Of a stretch of DNA of 64,000 nucleotides, positions 57,338 through 64,000 are shown one piece after another (the first letter of the stretch is position 1; every line of letters begins with the position of its first letter). The notes under the pieces were generated by a model. It was not told the origin of the DNA. It was given only the letters and a program-made list of their open reading frames with translations, and made no database searches. The stretch is from Dictyobacter formicarum (GTDB lineage Bacteria > Chloroflexota > Ktedonobacteria > Ktedonobacterales > Ktedonobacteraceae): contig NZ_BNJJ01000004.1 of assembly GCF_016587435.1 (NCBI RefSeq), positions 62,001-126,000 of the forward strand. Direction: 5' to 3'. A program made the position numbers and the translations under genes.

Positions 57338-58219
57338 ATGACTGGCATCCGTAACGTGATTTCAACGTTGACCGAAAATGGCGAAGAAATGATGGGACCA
57401 GAAGTTCTCCTCTGGCACTATCCCCACAATGGTATTATGAATGGTTCGCTGCTGACAGTAGAGAGCAACCATTTTTGCGTTCTCAAGTCACGTGGAGCTA
57501 TTCTTAATGTCTACGAAACGGGGCAATATACTATCCAGACACCTGATCGTCCTCTTTTCGGCTCTATGCAACAGGCCTTCTATGGTGGGCAGAGCCCATG
57601 GCAGTATGAGGCACTCTATATTAATCGTGCCAAGCTCGTGTTAAAAACAGGTGGCATGGCTCTCTCACGAGAAATGGCCGAGATGGTTTACAGCGTGGAT
57701 TACTATATTCACGTTGAGACGCGCGAGGCCGCGGTGCAACTTGTCCAACACATGCCCTACCGGGGACACGCATTGACAACGCAAGAGATAAATGCTTACG
57801 CGGGACCTGTTATTGAACAAGCTGTGAACCAGATTGTACAGATCACTCCTCTGGAATCTGTCAATGAAAAGATTCATGATCTTTCGCAGATTGTATTTCA
57901 GCACCTGCAACAATTTCTGGCCACCTATGGAATCGCGCTTAATACGGTCAAAGTCCTGGTGTTCCCGCGCGATGAGCGCATGAAGGCGCTCATTTCGCTC
58001 AAAGCTTTTGGGCTGAGTGAAATAGAGGCGGTACGTTACTATACCGCGATGTTGATGGCGGAAAAAGGTATCATCTCGGCCCCCAATATGGCAATTGGTC
58101 AGCCCTTCAATGTTAATGGTATACAGCCAACCATGAACGCTGACCATTATACAGAAACCAATTCTTCAAAGGCTCCAGCGCCCACACCTCCGCGCCCACC
58201 GGCACAGCCACCTCGCTAA
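57338..58219 (+). CDS. SPFH-domain protein
   Basis: A 293-residue protein with an SPFH/band-7-like domain. Key part: LLTVESNHFCVLKSRGAILNVYETGQYTIQTPDRPLF, then VYSVDYYIHVETREAAVQLV and a long alpha-helical part (VNQIVQITPLESVNEKIHDLSQIVFQHLQQFLATYGIALNTVKVLVFPRDERMKALI). This is similar to the YdjI or virion-core-like SPFH group that accompanies PspA and membrane stress genes. The Pro-rich C-terminus (APAPTPPRPPAQPPR) lacks the zinc ribbon often found there. No membrane segment is present. GGAGG lies before the ATG. Partner gene follows. Confidence 0.85.
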   Translation: MTGIRNVISTLTENGEEMMGPEVLLWHYPHNGIMNGSLLTVESNHFCVLKSRGAILNVYETGQYTIQTPDRPLFGSMQQAFYGGQSPWQYEALYINRAKLVLKTGGMALSREMAEMVYSVDYYIHVETREAAVQLVQHMPYRGHALTTQEINAYAGPVIEQAVNQIVQITPLESVNEKIHDLSQIVFQHLQQFLATYGIALNTVKVLVFPRDERMKALISLKAFGLSEIEAVRYYTAMLMAEKGIISAPNMAIGQPFNVNGIQPTMNADHYTETNSSKAPAPTPPRPPAQPPR

Positions 58220-58238
58220 AGCAATGATCATGATCAAA

Positions 58239-58269
58239 GGAAATGGGTAATATAAACTTGCCCATTTCC
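58239..58269 (+). repeat. Hairpin between the SPFH gene and its partner
   Basis: GGAAATGGG (58239-58247) pairs with CCCATTTCC (58261-58269), loop 13 nt, just before the GGGAGAA ribosome binding site of the next gene. It may tune translation of that gene. Confidence 0.45.
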
Positions 58270-58282
58270 GGGAGAAATCAAG

Positions 58283-58828
58283 ATGAGTTCACAACCATCC
58301 AACAACGCGCTCGTACAGCAATTACAATTGTTGCTTACCGGCTATGGTTATAATTTCTACAACAAGACCGATCAAGCACGCGCGGATGATTTACTTGTGC
58401 GCGAGCGTGCCTCCTACTATCTTTCGCAAGCAGTATCTACGCTCGCGCAGTTACGTAGTGAATATCATATACGCTTTATCCCTCCTCTGACGCGAGCCAA
58501 TCCTGATCCACCCCAGGAAGCTATGGCGCAATTACGAGCACTTGAGGCAGCCCAACAGGCACTTGCTAAAGTAGAATCCAGCATTCGCGGGATGTCGGTC
58601 CCGTCTCAGGATCGTATATGGTGGCGTTTCCGGCAGGAGCAAGCCCTTTTGATGCAGTTACTCAACTTCGATCTGTTACTTGTGCGTGACAGCGAGCAAA
58701 TATATCAATATGTCTCACGCATGACTCCTGAGGATTGGTCGAATCAGAGCAGTATATTGCACCAGATGACACAACAATTGGCCCGTTCAGTGACGGAGCG
58801 GGAGCGCTTCTTGCTATTACAGCTTTGA
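58283..58828 (+). CDS. Uncharacterised helical protein beside the SPFH gene
   Basis: A 181-residue soluble protein, not recognised as a family member. It is mostly helical, rich in Gln and Leu: ALVQQLQLLLTGYGYNFYN, RERASYYLSQAVSTLAQLRSEYHIRFIPPLTRANPDPP, AMAQLRALEAAQQALAKVESSIRGM, QEQALLMQLLNFDLLLVRDSEQIYQYVSRM and QQLARSVTERERFLLLQL. The long amphipathic helices suggest coiled-coil or bundle assembly, perhaps with the SPFH protein encoded 63 bp upstream. GGGAGAA precedes the ATG. Function unknown. Confidence 0.7.
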   Translation: MSSQPSNNALVQQLQLLLTGYGYNFYNKTDQARADDLLVRERASYYLSQAVSTLAQLRSEYHIRFIPPLTRANPDPPQEAMAQLRALEAAQQALAKVESSIRGMSVPSQDRIWWRFRQEQALLMQLLNFDLLLVRDSEQIYQYVSRMTPEDWSNQSSILHQMTQQLARSVTERERFLLLQL

Positions 58829-58909
58829 TAGCACAGCTTAGAGCTTAATCCGTCCACCCTATCCATGATGGCAGTAGTGAGGCTGTTTACAAAGCGGTGT
58901 ATCTGGAAA

Positions 58910-58956
58910 AAGCCCCCAACGAGCCAGAGCAATCCGGCTCGCTGGGGGCTTCGAAT
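58910..58956 (-). terminator. Rho-independent terminator of the GxGYxYP gene
   Basis: A 16 bp stem (58910-58925 with 58936-58951, one mismatch) of AAGCCCCCA-type GC-rich arms. Read on the minus strand it ends GGGGGCTTTTT, a classical U tail, 27 bp downstream of the GxGYxYP stop codon. Confidence 0.88.
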
Positions 58957-58977
58957 ATGTTCATTTGACTACCAGCA

Positions 58978-61065
58978 TTAATGCTTTACTGGAAGATTGT
59001 TCGCTTCGCGGGCAAGCTGAAAGAACTGATCGCCACGCACTATGGAATAATTGGAATTGAGATGCTGGGCCACGTAGACAGCATCGGATGCCGTACTGTT
59101 CCAGGCAATCAACAAAACACTAATAAACATTGGTGATTTTCCGTCCCATTGGGCCGTTTCTTGATTGATCGCATTCACAATTTCAGCCCCGTTAGCAGCA
59201 TTCAATTGCGTTGATACTGGCAAGTTTCCATTAGCAATCGTCAGGGCACTCTGATTGTAATTGTTGAGGAACATGCCATTCAGGCCCATCTGACTGTAAG
59301 CCTGCGCTACCGAAGGTGGCAGTGTAGAGTTTGGGTCGATGGCATAGATAATGTCTGTTCCCATCTTGCCTAGGTATGTATTTGATTGCTGCAAGTACGT
59401 GTTGAGATTATCTGATGGCCACGATGAAGGATAGAAGTATCCGGCTCCCGACGGAGCTGCGACCAGCAAATCATTGCTACTGGCTGTGGTCTGATAATGG
59501 TTTAAGAAGAACGGAGCAGCATCGGGTAACAGGGGAGAGATAGACCAGTTCAATGGTACTTTCCCTCTATCCGGGTTGTCCCAGAGCGCACGCATATAAT
59601 GTTCGTCATACTGCAAGTTGTCACCATCGCTTACGACAAACGTTACATACACCTTGTTTTGCAGCGGCGGAGCTGCGATAGTTTTGATCTTTTGCGATGG
59701 TGCATTCACCCCAGACCAGACCGTCAAATTAGAGAACCAGTCGGCAGCCAGAACATACACGCCGTGCTTAGAGGTCATGCTTACGCCGTCAGGCTCACTA
59801 TCAAACCATCCCAGGTACGGTGTACCAGGTTTCACAGCAGAGAGGATCTGATTGAACAGAGCAACCTCGTCGGGTTTCTGAGCACTCAGCCAGAAAACAA
59901 AAGCATGGTTGGCTACCGCATAGTCTCTTAAGTAGCCGAATGGTGTTTGATCGTCCGAAGAAGCCTGTGGAGCAACTTTCGATGCTGAAATCAGGTACTC
60001 ATTCCACATATCTACTGAAACAGTCAACTGCTTGGTGTTAGCTGGTGGCGCGAAACGGTACACGAAGTAGTTAGAGCCATCGGCAAAACGATGGGGGTTA
60101 GATGGATTGAAATCACAAGAGGAATTACCATGATCAAAGATATATTGCTCCTCTTGCTGGCTACATCCGGTAAACTGGGCGATGACATTTCCGTCTGCTT
60201 TTACCGTGACCTCGTGAACCGAAGGGCCCCAGCCGTCCTGGGGGAATGCATCCTGGAAGCGTAGGTAGACTGCATCGTTGCCCAGATAGCTGGATAGGTC
60301 AATTGTATAGGTAGAGCGATTCGAGGCATCGCGAACTTGCTGATTTTCTTGTAAAACCGTCTGGAAGTCTTTCCAGTTATCAGAAGGTACCGGCACACTC
60401 GTACTCGGCCTTAGTCCGATCAGCATGCGATGCGTTGTCTGAGGCCAGAGATGCTGGAATTCCCAGGTATAAGCAGCCAGTGAATTGGGAAATTTGCCAC
60501 GTAAATCATCCAGAACAGGTAAATTATATGGAGCAGCTGTCAACTTTTGGGCCAGGGTTGGACTCACCGCAAGACCATTTTGAAGGCCAGCTTCAGTCGT
60601 AGCCACATTTGTCGTGTCCAGGAGATTAGGGTCATAAATAATAACGCCCCTGGCTTCCTGGTAGTATTGATTGACGACTGTCCAGGGATCTTTGATCTGG
60701 TAGGGGATATGAGCATCATTCAACCATGTATAGGGTCCCTCGTCGTGATTTGGCTCAATTAAATAGATACTCGGTCGTCCTCGGTTGACAATGCCTTGCA
60801 GCGTCGACATCATCAGGTGCATATCACCGGGAGCCTTCTGTAGATCCACTACATCCAGGCTGTGTGGTTCGGCGAATCTTGGCAAGGCCTGAGTCTGAGG
60901 CCAATTAACTCCATCAGCATTGAGATTATTTTCTGAATGTATGGTATTGCTCGCTGCATGCGATGAAGGAACGTCACGAAATCCTGAAAATCCCGTGAAA
61001 AGAATAAGTAGACATACTACGATGGAAAACCTAGAGAACAGCGGTCTTAGGATTGCTTTCAACAT
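58978..61065 (-). CDS. Secreted GxGYxYP-motif protein
   Basis: A 695-residue extracellular protein. The signal peptide is FSIVVCLLILFTGFSGF, with a likely cut after SSHA. The family motif is seen as SGAGYFYPSSWP (GxGYxYP, PF14323), preceded by VYVTFVVSDGDNLQYDEHYMRALWDNPDRGKVPLNWSISP, which is typical of this glycoside-hydrolase-like group. The N-terminal part has LMMSTLQGIVNRGRPSIYLI, also a hallmark. A beta-sandwich of about 130 residues (TYTIDLSSYLGNDAVYLRFQDAFPQ up to FAPPANTKQLTVSVDMW) is inserted in the middle and looks like a carbohydrate-binding module. GGAAGGA precedes the ATG. Confidence 0.88.
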   Translation of the reverse strand: MLKAILRPLFSRFSIVVCLLILFTGFSGFRDVPSSHAASNTIHSENNLNADGVNWPQTQALPRFAEPHSLDVVDLQKAPGDMHLMMSTLQGIVNRGRPSIYLIEPNHDEGPYTWLNDAHIPYQIKDPWTVVNQYYQEARGVIIYDPNLLDTTNVATTEAGLQNGLAVSPTLAQKLTAAPYNLPVLDDLRGKFPNSLAAYTWEFQHLWPQTTHRMLIGLRPSTSVPVPSDNWKDFQTVLQENQQVRDASNRSTYTIDLSSYLGNDAVYLRFQDAFPQDGWGPSVHEVTVKADGNVIAQFTGCSQQEEQYIFDHGNSSCDFNPSNPHRFADGSNYFVYRFAPPANTKQLTVSVDMWNEYLISASKVAPQASSDDQTPFGYLRDYAVANHAFVFWLSAQKPDEVALFNQILSAVKPGTPYLGWFDSEPDGVSMTSKHGVYVLAADWFSNLTVWSGVNAPSQKIKTIAAPPLQNKVYVTFVVSDGDNLQYDEHYMRALWDNPDRGKVPLNWSISPLLPDAAPFFLNHYQTTASSNDLLVAAPSGAGYFYPSSWPSDNLNTYLQQSNTYLGKMGTDIIYAIDPNSTLPPSVAQAYSQMGLNGMFLNNYNQSALTIANGNLPVSTQLNAANGAEIVNAINQETAQWDGKSPMFISVLLIAWNSTASDAVYVAQHLNSNYSIVRGDQFFQLAREANNLPVKH

Positions 61066-61689
61066 AAGGATCCTTCCCTTACTTACAAGCGTATGATCAT
61101 CCTACATATTCCTAAGGCTAAACCGAATCAGCAGTCACAAATGGAGCAGCATACCAGCGCCATGGCACGCTATTAGGGCTGCTGGAGGTGGGGAGGGATA
61201 AAAGATACATGATTCTTTTGCTACTGCTGTGCCTTTCCTTCAATCTCGTCAGAGAGATGAAAAGGTTCCCTCCATCAAGGCACAATATGTAGCAAATAGA
61301 GTACTCTATATGAGAAGAGTTTTGTCTATACAAATGCTACCATGGTATAGACAAATTTGTCAATTCATTTGCGCATTAAAAAAACATGCTATGACTATTC
61401 TGACTATTCCGTCAATTAGCTTAAAGGCAGAATAAGCTAAAAAACATAGATTTCCTGCCTGATTTCGCGTATGCCAGGCCGTGTTCTTTACCCGTTAAAA
61501 ATGGAAACAAGTTTTGAATATGGTTCACCAAAAACGCGGAAGAGCCGTGATTGCATCGGCATTGCCATATAATGGAACCAACTCCATTCAGAGCCCAGGA
61601 AGCGGTTGAGACTGGCAAGTATCGCTTTTGTGGGGTATAGTATAGAAAACTAGTAGTATCGACTCGTTGATACTATCATATATTTGTTT
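61066..61689. other. Long AT-rich intergenic region
   Basis: About 620 bp between the GxGYxYP gene and the TPP riboswitch. A 7 bp inverted repeat TAGTATC/GATACTA near 61653-61674 lies just before the riboswitch and could be part of its promoter. Short frames here are not convincing. No gene seen. Confidence 0.4.
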
Positions 61690-61778
61690 GTGCGGGAGCT
61701 TGGGGAAGCCAGGCTGAGAGGACAACCTTTATTCGTTGTCGACCGAACCTGATCTGGATAATGCCAGCGTAGGAAGTG
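61690..61778 (+). promoter_or_regulatory. TPP riboswitch
   Basis: The thi-box consensus is clear: GGCTGAGAGG around 61713-61722 (pyrimidine side), GAACCTGATCTGGATAATG and GCCAGCGTAGGAAG at about 61745-61776 (pyrophosphate side and closing stem). The P1 stem partner GCGGGAGCTTGGGGAAGCC lies upstream. It lies about 110 bp before an NCS1 transporter gene and thiD, both fitting thiamin supply. When TPP is bound, downstream expression should fall. Confidence 0.92.
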
Positions 61779-61804
61779 ACATTTGCCTGACAAGCAATCT
61801 CTAA

Positions 61805-61836
61805 TGGCACTGGCTGGTAGCTGGTGCTATTTTGTT
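61805..61836 (+). terminator. Candidate riboswitch-controlled terminator
   Basis: TGGCACTGGCT (61805-61815) pairs with AGCTGGTGCTA (61819-61829) using three G-U pairs, loop GGT, followed by TTTTGTT. It stands between the TPP aptamer and the transporter start, where a transcription-attenuating terminator is expected. Confidence 0.55.
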
Positions 61837-61885
61837 GTCACATTTGCCTTGCGAGACCTATGCCTGAGCTGAAAGGTGTTCTGAC

Positions 61886-63409
61886 ATGTCTGAAGAGGTA
61901 AAAGTTACTGATGAGCAACTCACGGCCGCTGATGAGTTCCTTAAGGTGGAGCGTCGCGGGATGGAGCCGGTTCCAGATGCTGCGCGGCATGGTTCGCCGC
62001 GTGAACTGACCCTGGTCTGGGCCGGAGCCATGTCTAATTATGTTTCTCTGTTGACTGGAGCACTGGTCATTGGCGCTCCAGTGGCTATCGGCGTCAGCCG
62101 TGGACAGTTGGGGTTAATTGATAGTGGGGTGGCGATCATGATTGGGGCGGCCCTGGCGGCGCTTATACATGGTCTTGTGAGCGCGACGGGAGCGCGAACT
62201 GGTACGCCGCAAATGATTTTTGCGCGTGCTGTCTATGGACATCGCGGCGCTTATCTGGGCGCGGCGCTGACCTGGTTGATGGCGATTGGCTGGTTTGCCG
62301 TCGATTGTATTATCGGAGGCTGGGCGCTGGTGCAGTTGCTGGGTATTTTTGGCGTCCCTAAAACCACGGAGGTAGCTATGGGGGCCATTACCCTGGTATT
62401 GGTAGCGTCGGTGGTGGTGGCGATTTACGGGCATCAAACGGTCCATGTTTTTGAGAAATATGGGGCCATCGTCTTTATGGCTTTTTGCGCTCTTCTGTTT
62501 ATGGTCTTATGGCCAAAGATCCACTGGAACCTGCCCACTACTGTGCATGGCTCGCCGCGCTTTGCCGCTATGGTCCTTGGAGGTAGCTTTATTTATGCCC
62601 TGGTGGCCTCCTGGATTCCCTTTGCCTCAGACTACTCGCGCTACCTGCCGCATGCCGTTTCATCGCGGCGCATCGCCTGGTGGACCGGTTTGGGTATTGG
62701 CTTGCCTGTATCCTTATTAGGGATCATGGGGGTGGCGCTCTACACAATTGATCCATCCAATGCCGATCTGCTTAGCGTCATTACTGCTGCCAGCCCGGCC
62801 TGGTTGACGATTCCTTTTCTGCTATTTGTGGTTCTGGGTGAGATCTGGGCCAACTACTTTGATGTCTATACTGCTGGCCTGGTGGCGCTGGCGATGGATG
62901 TTCCGTTGCGTCGCTGGACGTCGGCCCTGATTTGTGGTCTGGTTGGTGGGCTATGCGTCTATAGCATCGGTTTCTTCTCACATTTCAATCGCGCGCGTAC
63001 TTATACCGAACTGACCACCAGTTTTCTGGGATTTTATACCGATTTTCTTTTGCTGACCTACCTCTGGGTTCCTTCCTGGGCCGCCGTCTTACTGGTAGAT
63101 TTCTTTGTATTCAGGCGTGGCTCGTATGCTGTAGATCAGTTGACACGTGGGCGTACTGGTTTCTACTGGTATCAAGGAGGCGTGTTCAGGCGTGCTGTAG
63201 TTGCCTGGTTGCTTGGTTTCTCCGTGACGATCCCATTTATTGGCTCTGCCACCTTGCCCTGGTTGACTGCGCCCTGGCAGGGTCCGTTGGCGCATCTGTT
63301 AGGTGGTATGGATATCAGCGGCCTGGTTGGAGCTCTCGTCAGCGGACTCCTCTACTATCTGTTTGGTCGCAGCTATTTTCGTCGCTTACGCGAGCGTGCA
63401 GCGGAGTAG
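61886..63409 (+). CDS. NCS1-family transporter, probable HMP/thiamin-precursor permease
   Basis: A 507-residue membrane protein with 12 helices of the purine-cytosine permease family. Typical parts: ELTLVWAGAMSNYVSLLTGALVIG, GLVSATGARTGTPQMIFARAVYGHRGAYLGAALTWLMAIGWFAVDCIIGG, and SWIPFASDYSRYLP (conserved D-Y-S-R-Y). The TPP riboswitch upstream and thiD downstream point to uptake of hydroxymethylpyrimidine or a related thiamin precursor (CytX-like) rather than a nucleobase. AAAGGTG precedes the ATG. thiD follows 67 bp later. Confidence 0.9.
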   Translation: MSEEVKVTDEQLTAADEFLKVERRGMEPVPDAARHGSPRELTLVWAGAMSNYVSLLTGALVIGAPVAIGVSRGQLGLIDSGVAIMIGAALAALIHGLVSATGARTGTPQMIFARAVYGHRGAYLGAALTWLMAIGWFAVDCIIGGWALVQLLGIFGVPKTTEVAMGAITLVLVASVVVAIYGHQTVHVFEKYGAIVFMAFCALLFMVLWPKIHWNLPTTVHGSPRFAAMVLGGSFIYALVASWIPFASDYSRYLPHAVSSRRIAWWTGLGIGLPVSLLGIMGVALYTIDPSNADLLSVITAASPAWLTIPFLLFVVLGEIWANYFDVYTAGLVALAMDVPLRRWTSALICGLVGGLCVYSIGFFSHFNRARTYTELTTSFLGFYTDFLLLTYLWVPSWAAVLLVDFFVFRRGSYAVDQLTRGRTGFYWYQGGVFRRAVVAWLLGFSVTIPFIGSATLPWLTAPWQGPLAHLLGGMDISGLVGALVSGLLYYLFGRSYFRRLRERAAE

Positions 63410-63476
63410 CTGTAGCGTTTCCGCTATTGTGGCTTAGCATTGTATAAATATGTTGTAGAGAGGAAAGGAGCGTAAT

Positions 63477-64000
63477 ATGTCTGCTCTGCAAAGAGCGAGT
63501 GGCGAAACTCCACGGGCTTTGACGATTGCTGGTTCTGACTCGGGCGGTGGCGCAGGCATTCAGGCGGATTTAAAGACCTTTGCGGCGCTGGGTGTATTTG
63601 GAACGTCGGCCATTACCGCGTTGACCGCCCAGAATACGCTGGCCGTACGGAGCGCTTTTGAGGTGCCGCTGGAGATGATCGCGGCCCAGATTGATGCTGT
63701 TATGGAAGATATCGGTGCCGGAGCGGCTAAAACAGGCATGCTATCCAGTCCCGAGATTATTCAAGTGGTGGCTGAGCGGGTCAGGCACTGGCGGTTGCGC
63801 CTGGTGGTCGATCCTGTCATGGTTGCGAAAGGAGGAGAGCGGTTATTGCAGGAGCGGGCTATCGAGACCCTGAGGTCGGCACTGTTGCCGTGGGCCGAGG
63901 TGGTAACGCCTAATCTGCCTGAGGCTGAGGTGTTGGTAGGCCGTCCACTACAAGGTATCGCAGCTATGCGCGAGGCGGCGCGGGCGATTCACGCCCTTGG
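63477..64000 (+). CDS. thiD: Hydroxymethylpyrimidine/phosphomethylpyrimidine kinase, cut by the window end
   Basis: Phosphorylates HMP and then HMP-P in thiamin synthesis. The first 174 residues are visible: RALTIAGSDSGGGAGIQADLKTFAALGVFGTSAITALTAQNT, the classical ThiD start with the substrate-binding Gly-rich segment, then GAAKTGMLSSPEIIQVVAE, LVVDPVMVAKGGERLL and VVTPNLPEAEVLVGRPLQ. The catalytic Cys-containing part and the ATP anion hole are beyond position 64000. GGAAAGGAG lies 6 bases before the ATG. It is probably in one TPP-controlled operon with the NCS1 transporter. Confidence 0.93.
   Translation, partial: MSALQRASGETPRALTIAGSDSGGGAGIQADLKTFAALGVFGTSAITALTAQNTLAVRSAFEVPLEMIAAQIDAVMEDIGAGAAKTGMLSSPEIIQVVAERVRHWRLRLVVDPVMVAKGGERLLQERAIETLRSALLPWAEVVTPNLPEAEVLVGRPLQGIAAMREAARAIHAL

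Noticed and set aside
61118..61618. Short frames between the GxGYxYP gene and the riboswitch
   Set aside because: No ribosome binding sites, overlapping on both strands, no family features.

Overview
The window reads as a free-living, spore-former-like soil bacterium of the Chloroflexota, most likely class Ktedonobacteria. This is an inference from gene content and style: roughly 50 percent GC, a very large STAND-type LuxR ATPase, a TrmB regulator, two ABC sugar importers, an IscB element, many secreted lipoproteins, and wide intergenic spaces full of long hairpins. No rRNA, tRNA, CRISPR array or phage module was seen.

Layout. 0.2-9.4 kb: an ABC-2 type permease, a secreted WD40 propeller, glucokinase, an aldo-keto reductase, a ThuA-like protein and two membrane-anchored extracellular proteins of unknown role. 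9.7-17.3 kb: a NUDIX hydrolase, a TrmB regulator with purA, an AAC(3)-type acetyltransferase, an isolated F1 ATP synthase beta subunit, and an AraC regulator with azlC/azlD. 17.4-21.6 kb: the giant LuxR ATPase and a MurB homologue whose two catalytic residues look replaced. 22.3-26.7 kb: an ABC exporter (ATPase plus permease) followed by a NarL-type response regulator and histidine kinase. 26.8-30.7 kb: small zinc-binding proteins, a GNAT enzyme, a TreT-like trehalose synthase and a DUF523 protein. 30.7-32.7 kb: an IS200/IS605-group element with a predicted omega RNA, an intact iscB and a tnpA broken by an amber codon. 33-43 kb: D-lactate dehydrogenase-like enzyme, a kinase remnant, a first sugar ABC operon (binding protein, two permeases, GNAT), a peroxiredoxin fused to a cold-shock domain, and an AraC regulator divergent from a PhyH dioxygenase.

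43.2-49.3 kb is a compact cluster that fits nitric oxide or nitrite stress and respiration: an NnrS-like membrane protein, a type 1 copper protein, a cysteine-free Crp/Fnr regulator, two DUF2249 proteins, a cbb3-subunit-I-like membrane protein, a DUF59 Fe-S assembly factor and a hemerythrin. Three intergenic spaces of this cluster carry the same 14-16 bp CRP-like palindrome, so a single regulon is proposed. 49.6-56.6 kb is a LacI-controlled sugar operon (binding protein, two permeases, GH130 phosphorylase-like enzyme, Gfo/Idh/MocA dehydrogenase), probably for beta-mannosides. 56.7-64 kb holds a PPOX/F420-type flavoprotein, an SPFH protein with a partner of unknown function, a secreted GxGYxYP protein, and a TPP riboswitch controlling an NCS1 transporter and thiD, which runs off the window.

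A recurring feature is that gene ends are marked by long, nearly perfect inverted repeats (up to 28 bp per arm, often with loops of 0-5 nt) whose sequences differ from site to site. A 30 bp dispersed repeat also lies upstream of three unrelated genes.
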